Source: Cyanidiococcus yangmingshanensis (Eukaryota; Rhodophyta; Bangiophyceae; Cyanidiales; Cyanidiaceae). From it: a DNA stretch of 64,000 nt. Of this stretch, positions 10,986 through 21,714 are shown one piece after another. Where the stretch lies: contig VWRR01000005.1 of assembly GCA_013995675.1 (NCBI GenBank), positions 1 through 64,000 on the forward strand. The letters are read 5' to 3'. The notes under the pieces were generated by a model. The model searched no databases. It saw only the letters and a program-made list of their open reading frames with translations, and was not told the DNA's origin. Made by a program: the position numbers and the translations under genes. Each line of letters begins with the position of its first letter. The stretch's first letter is position 1.

Positions 10986-13900
10986 AGGAGCACGACGCGG
11001 AACACAACGAGCTACTTGCCCAAACATACCAATTAGTCGGCGATATCTGCATTTTCACCAGGCGGAAGCAGATCCGAACGAAAGGACGAAACGCAGAGCC
11101 ATGCTGCGGTGCGCTTCCGAAAGCTGCTGCAGCCTGGAAACAATTCCGAAAGAGAGAATTCCGTGCCGGTGCCTTTGGAGCGCCGATGCAGCGCTGCTGC
11201 GACGGGGAACATTCCAGAACTTGGAGTACTCCGTCACGGCCTGTGCGATCGCCTGGAATCACGAAAGCTGTATAGGTGACGTGATGTATGGCATTCGCAG
11301 ACCACGCGCACACTGGTGCAAAGTTGCACCGCATGCACCAACCGAAACAGTCTGTCATAGATTGGTCTCTTTCAAGCAGTGTCGTCTTTGAACAGTTAGC
11401 GGTTCCAGCAGGCTACAGTGTTGGCTTTACGATTCAAGCCGTTTTATAGAGTCCTCATGCAAATCGAAGACTTCTTTTTTCGCTGAGGCTCCGTGAAGTG
11501 TCTCCACGACGCTGCAAGGATTCATTTTTTCGTGGATCGCTCGAGACAGAATAAATCGTCTTTAACCATTCATTAGAAAGATGCATTTTTTGGAATAGAT
11601 AGACACACTGTCACATTTGTGGTACTAGAAAAGGAAAACGCAGGCTTGTCAATATTTTTCTGCGATTTGTGGCTTCCACACGCTCGGTGTTGTCTCGGTG
11701 AGTCGGCCTTAGCCGGTTCTCAGCGCGATGGAGCTGTCTCTTGTCGTTGCGATGCCATAGAACGGACATCTGGGATTTGCTCAACACTTTAGGGAACTGT
11801 CACAAGAGCAAGAACTCTCAAGAACAAAATGAGCACCGGAGCAGGAGATTTTGCTCTGTCGGGTCGTATGCTCGCAGAGAGCCCAGATGATGCTCCCTGT
11901 TGGAGATAGAATACTTTCCTATGAAATTGGAGCTTCATCGCGATATTATCGGCGAAACATTTGTCTTTTTTTGCGAAATAAATATAACTAAAACCATGAT
12001 TGCCCCTGTCCAATGCAGCGATTTCTATCTTGCCCAGATCGATGATACGTCTTGATTGGTACAGCGAGCAATATCTGATCTTGGGCGCACCTGGGGATGC
12101 TGGGCGCGGCCTGCGCCAGGAGATAATACCTGAAATGCCCATGACCATGATGAAACAGGGCTTGCGTCTCGTCATTACTTCTGTAAAACGTCACGTGTCG
12201 GGCTCTTCGGTGCGCGCAGGGATCGTCGAACGTCTCAAGAGTCACGGATCGCTCGTTGAGACCTGGGTTCATATGAACACTCGCTTGCCCGCGGCTCTCA
12301 TGAAAATTTTACAAGATAGGTTCTAACGATCCAATGAGATCGTTCCCTATTGTCTGAGATCCTCCCGAGGCCCACAAGCATGTTTCAGCGGTTCATGATC
12401 CAAGGTCAATACCGCAGTATAGCTTCCAGTGGTCGCCCCCACTTCGGTCGATGTCCCGGTTGGCTAGTTGCCGTTGTTTCTGCACCATCTATCAGCATTT
12501 CTTGTCGTTGAACTCATCCTTTGAATTTTCCACTCGCGACGCGGTCGCGCACTCTACGAGAACCTTACTATTCCCTGCGGCCCTGGGCATGACAGAGTGG
12601 ATATCGTTCACTGAAATATTGAGATCACAGATGCATTTCACGTCCAACGTTTTTCACTGTCTCAGGGTCGAGAAAACGATTTGAACCCGATGTCAATCCG
12701 AAGAGTATGGAGCAGAGAAACACGATTTCCTTGTCATCTTTTTAGTATTGAAGAACGATCTCCAGGGAAAGTTTTGAAAAAAGCACGGGGTCTGTGGAAA
12801 ACACAAGTATATTGCGATTATTTTACCAGAGGCTCCAAGTTGAAGACGACTCCTGGTCGCGGCGTGGACGACGAGGAGAATCCTTAGCATGTCCACGCTC
12901 TCCTCGTGTTTAGAGATGACTTAATGATGAAGTTGTCGAGGTTTCTGCCCATTTGAGTTATACTGAATATTGAATACAGAGAAAACGTAAAAAATTCGCA
13001 GGTCTACCGGATGCTGCTTATGCAGCGCAAGGCGCCCGTCTCGCGAATCTCCCCGTTTGGCTTGGCCTAGGCTACACGCGTGCTGCAGTGTCATTTCAAT
13101 TCAAACCATCGAGGCTCTTGGCGGACGTTGCGATTCCATGGAGATAGGATGTTCGTACATCAAATGGCAGCATTGCGTCACCGCCCTTGAAACGGAGATG
13201 ACATGATCGTTCAACACTAGAGCGAGATCCGCTTGTTGGGACAGACACGAACTGAAGCAACCAAAATGCGCGTGTATCCGGTATTTCGGCGAAATCTCTG
13301 ACCAACGTATCGCCGGTGACACAGGCCTTTAGAAAAGCCCAAAAGTTCTCCTAGGGGGCTCGATCGAAACCAAGGCAATTAGAACACAATCCTTTCCAAG
13401 CTCGAGGCTTTAGAACCCTAAACACCCACTCACGTATCCAATACGGAGATGGAGAGTTGTGTACAAGTTCGTTTCTCGGAAAATATTCTAGATCTACGAT
13501 CTAGAGTGCGTATTCCTACGACTACCATCTCAATGGATTGTCGGACCAGCAGTGCCAAATCTGGAGTCGAACAATCTTTACCAGATGGTACAGAGGAAGA
13601 CCACCCGGCTGCGACCGATGCTCGTGCTCCAAACTATAGCAATATTTTTCAAGTCTACCCGCTCCCTCAGTACCTCGAGAGGTGTGATTCGGAGGATTTT
13701 TTTGTTCAGCTGAGCTGCGGAGATCGCAAGGTCGAGCATTTCACAAACAGTTGACCTGACTGCTCGTTTTTATAGCCATACCACCCATAGGAGCTACGAC
13801 CGGTGTCGTGCGGGAGTGGCGCTGTGGTCGCACTCTAGTTCTGTGGCGAGAACAGAACTCGAAACTTTTGAGTACTGGATAAAAGGTAGAAATCTTGTCG

Positions 13901-14555
13901 AGATGGGTATCTCCCCGGCAGGAGGTAGCGGGCAATACATCACTTATGCATTGCAGTATTTCCAGGAAGTGTAGCTGAATATATCTCACTGGCGAACCCT
14001 TCGCAGTCAGAATCGACTGACAGAACTGGTGCTGTTTTTTGGGTCCTGAAGCTCCCGCTCGGGCCCCACTAGAGCGAGTGCACAAAGGCGAACGAGTCGG
14101 TTTACATCTCCAATAAGCCATTCACCAGCTCATACGGCATATGATCATGTGTCTGCTCTCATTCTAGGACCGAACGAGCAGACGCTTGCGATAGCCCTTG
14201 CGACGCTACAGTGCCAATGAGCTCCTGACCAAGGAAAAAACCTCCATAGGCCGATTGCAACTACAGCGTTTTTGTGTAGCTGACTCGCGATACCATCTTG
14301 TCGTGGATTCACGGGAAGAAGGATCTTCTGGAAAGCAAGGTTTCTGCATGCAATAATTCTGTGGACGTCCCAGTCGATCCCATGTAACCTGGATATTTCG
14401 AGTGACGTTTGTGATCATTATCCTGGATTCGTGATCTCCAAAAGCCGAGGGGCGCCGCTGCCAGCCTAAAGGCGATGCAGTTCGAATGCAGATGCATAGC
14501 GAATGCCGAGACTCGTTCTTGGCAAAAGCTCGTGGCGTTTGGGCGACATAGAACA
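10986..14555. other. 3.6 kb stretch without recognised gene
   Basis: No protein family, tRNA or tandem repeat is recognised here. The longest ATG-started frames (for example 13449-13754 on +, 101 codons) have no conserved motif. The right part (13740-14550) could hold the 3' flank of the mannosyltransferase gene. Confidence 0.5.
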
Positions 14556-15542
14556 TCACTTTCGCCACGATTGTCCAAAGAGGTGCCGAATACAGCCCTC
14601 TTCCTTGGGTCCGCGATCCTCCCATCTGAATACATGGAGCGGTTGAACCAGCAGATCATTAAACAAGGTCGGTTTGGTCATTCCACTGAGGTTCACAAAT
14701 CCGTATCCAAAGGACTGCATGTAACGAAGCACAACATCGGTAAAATATCCCGGCCCAGTCATCTCCATGACGTCCGTCCAACCGATTTCATCTTTCGACA
14801 TCCGCGTGCTATTAATAAATATGCCTTGTATTGCCATCGCATAGAGCGGATGTAACGGCGACGAGGCCAGCGTCCATACCGATACTTGTATCTGTCGACT
14901 TACGATCATATCCCTCCAGTTCGGCAAGTGGCTGAACTCTGCTTCGAGACCAACAACGGCACGTGCGTCTGGCACCTTAGGCCAGGACCGAATTGGCCGC
15001 AGACAAAGTGTATCCGTATCAGAATAAAAACCACCAAAGGTGAAAATGATCATATACCTCAAAAGGTCTGCGCGCAAAATTGTCCGCGGCAATTTGGTCC
15101 AAATCGGCACCAAAGCAGGAAAGAACCTCTCAATCAGACAATTCACGTCGTCGTCTCTCCAGAGCGCGTAGTAAAAGTCCGGGTTCTGCTCGATGAAGCT
15201 TTTCTGGCTCTGTAGAAACGTCTCCGGGAAAGGTTTGTCGCCTAACCACACTTGATGGATGATCGGCGGGAGCAGGTTCTCCGACTTGGACTCCTGCGCT
15301 TTTAGCATAAAACTTTGGCTGATATTCTGAACGGTCTCGATCAACGTTGACGAGCAGCTTATGCGCCCGGTCAGCGGCCCGCTGGAGTCGCTCACACTGT
15401 TGCGCTTCGAGTGTCTACCAGAGGCGCCCCGGAAGAAAAAGAATGCAGAGAGGAGAGTCCATAGAAACAACCCAACCAAAAGCGCTCTCCTCGAAAGCTT
15501 CAGTTTTCCGCCAGCATTCTCAGTAGAGAAACTCGGTCTCAT
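14556..15542 (-). CDS. Och1-like alpha-mannosyltransferase (GT32), type II membrane protein
   Basis: This is a 328-residue protein with a short cytoplasmic tail, one hydrophobic anchor at about residues 20-38, a Ser-rich stem, and a catalytic domain of the GT32/Och1 type. Diagnostic parts are PPIIHQVWLG at the start of the catalytic domain, TILRADLLRYMIIFTFGG, and the metal/nucleotide-sugar binding DxD as YSDTDTLCLRP. It ends HLFGQSWRK, like the H-x-x-x-G-S-W close of Och1 proteins. Such enzymes work in the Golgi and add mannose from GDP-mannose to N-glycans or glycolipids; the exact acceptor cannot be told from sequence. The start is the ATG at 15542, because the frame before it opens with a non-ATG codon. 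Confidence 0.85.
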   Translation of the reverse strand: MRPSFSTENAGGKLKLSRRALLVGLFLWTLLSAFFFFRGASGRHSKRNSVSDSSGPLTGRISCSSTLIETVQNISQSFMLKAQESKSENLLPPIIHQVWLGDKPFPETFLQSQKSFIEQNPDFYYALWRDDDVNCLIERFFPALVPIWTKLPRTILRADLLRYMIIFTFGGFYSDTDTLCLRPIRSWPKVPDARAVVGLEAEFSHLPNWRDMIVSRQIQVSVWTLASSPLHPLYAMAIQGIFINSTRMSKDEIGWTDVMEMTGPGYFTDVVLRYMQSFGYGFVNLSGMTKPTLFNDLLVQPLHVFRWEDRGPKEEGCIRHLFGQSWRK

Positions 15543-16319
15543 TGAGATCAAAACCGAAAGAAAGTAAACTCGTTACGCCGAATAAAACAGCTTTCGAAGA
15601 GCGCTGCTCAGGCCTCCGGAGCGAAACACAGCTCCAGAGAGACGCCAGTGGCCTGGACTGAAGTATCCAACCTAGTTTCGCGGCGAGGGTTTTCGTTCCC
15701 GCGAAACCTTGCCGCAAGCGAAACGGCAGCAACGCAGTCCCCCTCCAATAGCTTGGGAATCTAAGGTCCACTGCTGACGGAACTCGTGTTCTCCCTAACT
15801 CGCACACATGTTAGGATGTTGATCACCAGCGCAGCACACTCACTTGTGTCGACTGTTGGCAGTACACTCCTGACCCCCAACCCAGACAATGACAAAATTT
15901 GGAACACGACGCGGGGCGTCATCGATTTGCGGAGGACAGGAACTTCCGAAGGACGCCACGACGATCAACCAGTGCTGCACTACATGACTGGCGAACGTTC
16001 AGGTGAATCGAATAGATTTAGGACCCAGTCTAGTCGGGCGAAGCACAATTGTGAATAAAGACTATAATTCAGCTGAAGAGACGAGTATCGAGTTTCGTGA
16101 TGAGCGAGAGACGGACCGTGACGTTTCAAATCAGTGCCGGAGCACCCCACTGGAGTCACCTGTTCGGGGAGCGAGCGTAGTAGAGACCGGTTACGAGCGC
16201 ATCAACCACTGTGCGTTTTCGACAAACGCCGAAGCAGAGGCACGTATCCATTCGCGAAAAGATAGACGCGCTCGTCGGTGATCTTATTTAGAGTCATCCA
16301 AGCACGAAAACCTCAAGCA
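15543..16319. other. Intergenic, no gene seen
   Basis: This is the upstream region of the mannosyltransferase gene and the 3' flank of NOL10. Short open frames on both strands have no recognisable motif. Confidence 0.5.
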
Positions 16320-17861
16320 TCAAATCTTGGCCGAGGAGTGAAGTCGACGCCATCGTTCATGTGATTCGTCAACAGCATACTCTGCTCTAGTGAAGCGCTC
16401 CTGGAACCGCTCATCATCTTGATCCTGGTGGCCCTTAGAGAGCCGTTGAGATTTCGCCTCAACTGCCCGAATGCGTTGTTCCTGTTGTGATGCCAAGCGC
16501 TCACGGATGCGCTGCTTGCGCCACTCTTCGTATTCGACAGGATTCGCCGCAGCTCGTGCTTTGCGATACAGTGACAGCTCCATCAAGAAACCATGAAGAT
16601 GGGGCATCAGGCGCTCAGAGCCCAAAAGCGAATCCAGACCCAAAATGGTTAATTCTTCCCGAGTCACGAATTTGTAATGGTCGTAGATCGCGATCACCGA
16701 GTCATCGCGGAGTCCGTGGTGCTCCGCCAGCTCCTCTGTCAGATGCTCGAGGTACGCACACCACTTGGGTGCTGGGCCCAAAGCCGGTATGAAATAGCAA
16801 TGTATGGGACGATCTACACAGGCCGCCATGAGCAGGCCTGCACCACCAAAGGACGCTTCAACTTGTTCAATATCAGCAGGCGTCTCAAAACTAAGAAACG
16901 GCGCGTTTTCTACTTGCCTCTCAGCAAAAATCTTCACGCATTTGCGGTCTGCTGCAATCAGCCAAGAGCGATTCGGCTCGTGCATTGCGGTATGAAAATT
17001 GATCGACTGCACAGGCAAGTTGTAACCAAGAGAGCGGACGCCCAGCGGTTTGGCCGATCGAATATCATACAGAAGCAGCGTGCCATCATCGAGGCCCACA
17101 CTGAGATGTAATCCACGAAACGCTGCAGAGGTAATGGTACTCCCAGCCAGATCCGTTGTGTACTTGGAAGGATTCCAACACCCCGCACGTGCATGCGGCT
17201 CGGTGCGCGGATCGAACACCTCGTAGAGGCCCGCGTCACCACCAACTCCTATGAGGTTGAACTCACTATTCAGTTGCATAGTCTCGTTGCTTTCAGAGAG
17301 TGTCTCAATGGGCGGCAAGAAGCGGCCCTCATCGAGGTTCAGGCGATAGACACGCGAACCCGCCGCAGCAATGAATACATCACAGTTGCTCGGGTGATAG
17401 GCGAGCGCCCGCCCCGCATGAGGAATACGCACTTTTTCATAAAGACCACTCTGGGCGTGCAATTCAAGAAAGCGGTCATTGCGCAAAACCGCCAGTTTCC
17501 GCCAGTCATCCGCAAGAACGAGCAAGTCAACGGGCGCGGCATCGAGGTGTCGGACAAACTTGAGGCCAAGCTCAGCGAACTCATAGACGCGCAGCTGCGG
17601 CGGATAAGTGCCAACAGCAACCAAGTGCGTGCCCGATGGTGTTGATCGAACTCGCGCACACGCCCCGGGGAACTCCAGGTCCTGCAGGAGCTGGACATCT
17701 GAGTCGCTGCTGTGGACAGCGCCCCTGGTCACACGAGCGCGACGACGTGACGACCGCAGCCCCTCCTCTGTGACCTGTGCAAGAGGCGACGCGGCCGGTG
17801 GCGATGTTATATGATACACCGCGGCCCCAGGTACGGCCTGACGCTCAAAAGTGCGCACCAT
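16320..17861 (-). CDS. NOL10: Nucleolar protein 10 / Enp2, SSU processome WD40 protein
   Basis: This 513-residue WD40-like protein belongs to the NOL10/Enp2 family. Family hallmarks appear in order: LLQDLEFP, VAVGTYPPQLRVYE, VLRNDRFLELHAQSGLYEK, VYRLNLDEGRFLPP and EVFDPRTEP. Then comes the conserved NUC153-type region with APKWCAYLEHLTEELAE, YDHYKFVTREELTILGL and LMPHLHGFLMEL. The C-terminus is a charged, Arg/Gln-rich tail. Enp2 is an early 40S assembly factor in the nucleolus and binds the pre-rRNA processing complex. The ATG at 17861 is taken as start; a GTG two codons earlier is only an open-frame extension. The gene is divergent from the permuted tRNA gene, about 170 bp away. In yeast Enp2 is essential. 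Confidence 0.93.
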   Translation of the reverse strand: MVRTFERQAVPGAAVYHITSPPAASPLAQVTEEGLRSSRRRARVTRGAVHSSDSDVQLLQDLEFPGACARVRSTPSGTHLVAVGTYPPQLRVYEFAELGLKFVRHLDAAPVDLLVLADDWRKLAVLRNDRFLELHAQSGLYEKVRIPHAGRALAYHPSNCDVFIAAAGSRVYRLNLDEGRFLPPIETLSESNETMQLNSEFNLIGVGGDAGLYEVFDPRTEPHARAGCWNPSKYTTDLAGSTITSAAFRGLHLSVGLDDGTLLLYDIRSAKPLGVRSLGYNLPVQSINFHTAMHEPNRSWLIAADRKCVKIFAERQVENAPFLSFETPADIEQVEASFGGAGLLMAACVDRPIHCYFIPALGPAPKWCAYLEHLTEELAEHHGLRDDSVIAIYDHYKFVTREELTILGLDSLLGSERLMPHLHGFLMELSLYRKARAAANPVEYEEWRKQRIRERLASQQEQRIRAVEAKSQRLSKGHQDQDDERFQERFTRAEYAVDESHERWRRLHSSAKI

Positions 17862-17986
17862 TCGCACGAGAACTCGCTCTGTACTGGTGCTGCGATCCGA
17901 ACGAGCCTAAGACCAGGTCCCAACAGCGACCCAGGCAGCCTACGGCGAGGCGCATGCGTACACCGCGACCAAGCGAGATACGTCCC

Positions 17987-17995
17987 TTTATATAT
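17987..17995 (+). promoter_or_regulatory. TATA-like element upstream of the permuted tRNA gene
   Basis: TTTATATAT lies about 35-40 bp before the first base of the tRNA 3' half. In this gene the internal B box (about 18043-18053) comes before the A box (about 18096-18106), the reverse of the normal order. An upstream TATA helping Pol III is therefore a reasonable inference. It could also serve the divergent NOL10 gene. Confidence 0.45.
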
Positions 17996-18028
17996 CAATT
18001 TTGGCCCCCGTCTCAGAGCAATGTGGCG

Positions 18029-18124
18029 ATGAGAAGGTCATGGGTTCAATTCCCATCGGAGGCTACGTGGCGTGACGGCGTTCTCGAAGCCTTCGTAGCT
18101 TAGTGGTAGAGCATCTCACTAGTA
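18029..18124 (+). tRNA. Circularly permuted tRNA-Thr(AGU) gene
   Basis: The 3' half comes first, at 18029-18064: nt 38, anticodon 3' stem TGAGA at 18030-18034, variable loop AGGTC, T arm ATGGG-TTCAATT-CCCAT, acceptor CGGAGGC, discriminator T. After a 24-nt spacer (18065-18088) the 5' half follows at 18089-18124: acceptor GCCTTCG, TA, D arm GCTT-AGTGGTA-GAGC, A, anticodon stem TCTCA, loop CTAGTA. Joined 5' half to 3' half, they give a full 72-nt cloverleaf with a 7-bp acceptor stem (one G-U), a 5-bp anticodon stem (TCTCA/TGAGA), a 5-bp T stem and loop CTAGTAA, so the anticodon is AGT (Thr). The join falls between positions 37 and 38, the canonical intron site. CCA is not encoded. In the known Cyanidioschyzon cases such genes mature through a circular RNA intermediate. 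Confidence 0.9.
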
Positions 18125-18129
18125 GTTGC

Positions 18130-18133
18130 TTTT
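18130..18133 (+). terminator. Candidate Pol III terminator (TTTT)
   Basis: TTTT begins six bases after the tRNA 5' half ends, as expected at the end of a short Pol III transcript. Just before it, TTGCT (18126-18130) is complementary to AGCAA (18017-18021) ahead of the 3' half. That pairing could bring the two splice sites together for circularisation. Confidence 0.5.
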
Positions 18134-18184
18134 GCTCGAGAGACTCGCCACAAACAAAGTTCTTTTGCTCAGTCTGTCTCAAAT

Positions 18185-19031
18185 ATGGCTACTGAGTGTG
18201 AACTGGAGACTGTGCTGATAGCTCTAAGAAGCGATACAGTCGAGGACGCCGTGATCGAGCTGCAGTCGACGCTTGAGCGTAACACTAGGGCGCAAAAACG
18301 CAGGGACTTGGCGCCTATTGTTCTCGTCAGCGCTGAGCGTGGAGAGCTCGGTTCGGGAACGAGCACTTGCGGCCGTTGGGCACTGGCGAGTGCTCGACAC
18401 CCTCTATGCCTGCACCGCTGAGAACGGTCAAGTCCGACTGGAGGGCCTGGCCGAAGCGGAGGCACAGACGCTGCAGCAGAGGTTTCGTGGCGCTGGTTGG
18501 CTCGTTGGTGCCCCTGTTCTCTCGACGGATGGTGCAGGGCCGGAGTGCGAGCTGCCCGGGGGTACAGTGGCCCCGACGAGGATGACTTTGTGCGCAACGA
18601 GGCCGCCCGATGAAGTAAAAGTCGGTGGTGTTTTCCGTGTTCCAGATGCGGCACTGAGCTCCGAGTACATCGATGAGGAGGAACTGCTACCGAGCACAGA
18701 ACTTGACGGCTCCCGAGATCAGACTGCGAATGGGCTTGCGCGCTCGGACTGCAGCGGCGCGGCCGTGTTTGCTGCTCGACAGCCGTGCGCAAACTGCACC
18801 TGTGGGCGACGCGAGCAAGGCCAAGTCGACCGAGCAGCTCAAGCGGTGCCTTTGAAACAATCGGTGTCAATGACCAACGAGGAAGCATCCTCCAAGACAA
18901 CAGGTTCCTGTAACAAGTGCCATCTGGGTGACGCTTTCCGTTGCGCAAGCTGTCCGTACCTGGGTTTGCCTCCATTCAAACCGGGAGCGCCGCTGAAGAT
19001 TGAATCTAGCCTCTTGGAGGGAGACTTGTAA
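18185..19031 (+). CDS. DRE2: Anamorsin / Dre2, cytosolic Fe-S assembly protein (one apparent frame break)
   Basis: The C-terminus is unmistakable: a CANCTCG cysteine motif for one cluster, then [19 protein letters not shown] followed by PPFKPG, the second cluster motif of CIAPIN1 proteins. Dre2 passes electrons from the Tah18 diflavin reductase to the cytosolic Fe-S assembly machinery. The ATG at 18185 starts a frame ([15 protein letters not shown]) whose later codons lose homology. The conserved part lies one frame over, where the first true ATG is about residue 104 of that frame. Reading the A run at about 18294-18298 as four instead of five A's would join the two into one protein of about 281 residues, with a degenerate methyltransferase-like N-terminal domain. 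This may be an assembly error, a real lesion or a tiny intron. The gene begins 60 bp after the permuted tRNA. Confidence 0.88.
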
Positions 19032-19595
19032 GGACCAATCTCAGATAAAATTCGCGGCACAGTTTTGAATCGGACCGTAAATGTTCGAGGAGACCTCGTG
19101 ACTAGTACTTGATGCAGTGTCGTCGCACACGAGCCATACGAGGGTACTAGGCAACGCCCGAGTCTGATGATCGTGCCCGAAACCGATACTTCAGCCAGAA
19201 AAACCTTGACGTAGGCACAACTGCGCGAATGGGACAGTCGCGACATGCGAGCCCCAAGCTCGTTGCTGGCGATTGCACAGGCATCTACGTCGTAAACGTT
19301 GACGATCCAATCCGTTGTGGTTCGGAAAGCATCATGAACCATTCACATCGGACGCTCGAGCGATGGGTTTCCTCGATGGCGAAAGAGCCGCCAAGAACAT
19401 CCAAGCCACCGATCTGCTCGATTCAGCGCCAAAGTCATGGTCGTTTTTACATATGAGAGATATTGAATGAACAGGCCAGTTCGTCCGCCTGTACAGTCTA
19501 TGCACGACTCGAACCGGGTCCTTGCCGAGCAGTGAGCACATCCGATACACCCAAGCCAGTACGTTTGAGGTGACCTCCGCCGCCCGCCCAGGTCA
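19032..19595. other. Intergenic between converging DRE2 and TADA1-like genes
   Basis: Only 3' flanks are expected here. I see no RNA gene, repeat or supported reading frame. Confidence 0.5.
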
Positions 19596-20798
19596 CTACA
19601 CCGGGAGGCGAGGACGCTGGGCACCAACAAGACCCATCTGCTCGCCGCGATCGTCCGGAAGGCCGTAAATGACGTCTAATAGGTCACGAACTTGCATTTC
19701 AATGCTGTGTACCAACAATGCAACCGCTTCGTCACGAATCCCAGTCACCGCGCTGCGCGAAGAAGCCTTTGCAGTCGAGCTGAAACCCAGTGGGAGGCTC
19801 TCGTAACCCGCCCAGACTTCATTCCCCGTCGCGTTCGTGGACATCTGTTCTACGGCTTCAAGCAAATGGACCAAACGCCGCTTAAGTTTCAAAAATATCT
19901 CTAGATCTAGGCTCAAACCCGGCGGGAGCGGCGAGAACGGCAGCGCAGGGTACCCGGCATGAGTGCCAGCAGCTGGTGACGCCCGTCGCAGCGGTGCACC
20001 CCGCTGTTTGGCCATGGCCAAGGTCATGGCATTCGCCACCGCAGGCATGTCGAGACGCTCCGACCTTCGTAAAAGCTCTCGCTGGCGCAGATCCGCCGTC
20101 GCCTGCTGGAAAATCGCCTCGTCTCGATAAGATGCTGCGCTCACAGTTCCAGCTCTGGCCGAATCCCCAAAAAGCATTCCGACAGCCGTCGGGCCAGGCC
20201 GTGTATCGCGGGCAAGACGCGAGCGGCGGTCCGCAACAGCCGAAGAGCGCGTACGGACGCGACCTCCAGTCTGCCCTCTTGCGACCACCTTCGGCTCGCG
20301 TCGAGCGGAGCCGCGCACTTTCTTGAGCATTCGCGGCTGCACTCACGTCCAAAGCGGCTGCGGCTGCGGCTGCTGTCCCACTTCGTTGCCGTTTGGCCGG
20401 TCGACGAGCCGAGTTTCGTGCGCTCTGCTCGGCCCGAACCAGTTGCTCAGCCTCTTTGCTGCTGAACGGCTTGAGTTGCAGCAGGCTCTGATGGTGATGT
20501 CCAGAGGAGCGAGCGAGCTCGTGAATATCCGGCAGCGGAGGCAAATCAACGTCAGCGCCATGTAAAATACGGCTCTGTAGATCACGCATAAACGTATTGT
20601 GCTGATGCAGCTCCTCTGCCGTCAATAGCTCCTGCAGCGCATCCTGGAACTCAGCCTTGGTCAGCTGTGCGCGAAAAAAATTACGTAAAAGCTGAAAAAT
20701 ATTGTCTCCTTTTCGGATGACAGACGAATTCCCAGCAGCTCCAAGCGTTGATGGAAAGGCCCTTTCAGCAATAAATGCTCTGGCATCGTCTCTGTCAT
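19596..20798 (-). CDS. TADA1/Ada1 (Hfi1)-like SAGA subunit, spread over shifted frames
   Basis: The frame at about 20710-20560 encodes QLLRNFFRAQLTKAEF, then a short stretch, then EELHQHNTFMRDL. This follows the SAGA-Tad1 family pattern (F-L-x-x-x-L-x-K-x-E-F, then L-H-N). A Lys/Arg-rich, Ala-repeat linker follows. The C-terminus, from about 20340 to 19596 in another frame, has DEAVALLVHSIEMQVRDLLD, resembling the Ada1 histone-fold helix. Ada1/Hfi1 is a structural subunit of the SAGA histone acetyltransferase complex. Two frame changes are needed: one before the Tad1 motif (one more T in the T5 run near 20692-20697 would join it to an upstream frame starting with ATG at 20798) and one between about 20230 and 20340. 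The true start could lie further upstream, for example ATG at 21014. Introns or assembly indels are both possible. Confidence 0.6.
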
Positions 20799-21714
20799 CC
20801 CAAGGAGTGGAGGCATACGCTTTGTACCGCTCTCCGCTGTTCGCCAGGAGCTCGTCGGAGAGCTATTCTGATTGGACGCATCTCCGGGACGACTCGCAGC
20901 AGGCGATACGCTGTCGCTATGCATCGAGGAGTCGGCCCCATCCTGTAGATATTTCGCGCTGCGAAGACCACGCACAGCTTTCTCCGCTCGTTCGTTCAAG
21001 TCCCCGTTTTGCATGGGTGTGCTCTTTGGACGAGGTAACGTCAACACCTCATCAAGACTGTGCCCAGAGGAGCGCCCACTCATCAAAGGCGCACGCTTCC
21101 ACAGCGCGGCTTCTTGGTGCGCAGGCACAGCAAGTCGTGACTCGTCACAGGATCCCGCGCCTGCTGCAGTGCCAGTCCGCGTCAGGACGAGCGATGAAAG
21201 CGCTTCGAGGTCCCGTTTTCGATTGCTAGCCGTCTGCCCAACCGCAAAGGCGGCTCGAGACCCAAAGAACAGCGTCCGTGTCACTGCTGCCGGAACGCTG
21301 ATCCAGTGAGACCGCTCTGCACCCGTGGCTGCCGCTCGGTACCCACTAGCACACCACCTGGTCAACAACAGAGATGGTTATTGTGCCAGTGAGGGGACAA
21401 GCCTTGCCAGTTTGGCTGAGGCGGAACCCGGTAGAGACCTGGGGGACTCGTAAACGTGCGCCGTTCGGTGTCACGTGACACGAATCGCCGCGGCGGCCGC
21501 TTGGCGTCCAAGACGTCCCGCAATCGCAAAATCGTTTATGTTGTCCTATTGAACGACATCCGAGTCTTGGCGCTGGTTGCCAGACTTACCGTAACGCATT
21601 CTCAAGGATACACCTGGTTTGCCAGCTTGGGTATCTCATCTTCGGGTCGAGTAGACTTGGACGCTGTAGCGAAAGGGGACAGTCGTTGGCATCTTCTCAC
21701 CCGTTGGCGGCAGT
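20799..21714. other. Upstream regions of the TADA1-like gene and eL13
   Basis: A minus-strand frame continues to 21368 in register with the likely TADA1-like N-terminus, but it has no conserved motif and opens without ATG. The 350 bp before eL13 should hold its promoter; I see no clear TATA box. Confidence 0.4.

Noticed and set aside
10960-11391. Frames on both strands upstream of the Kelch gene as a possible N-terminus
   Set aside because: A hydrophobic stretch near 11000 on the minus strand has no start codon and is cut by a stop. It cannot be tied to the Kelch gene with confidence.
13449-13754. 101-codon ATG-started frame on +
   Set aside because: It has no recognised motif and lies alone in a gene-poor stretch. 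Too weak to call.
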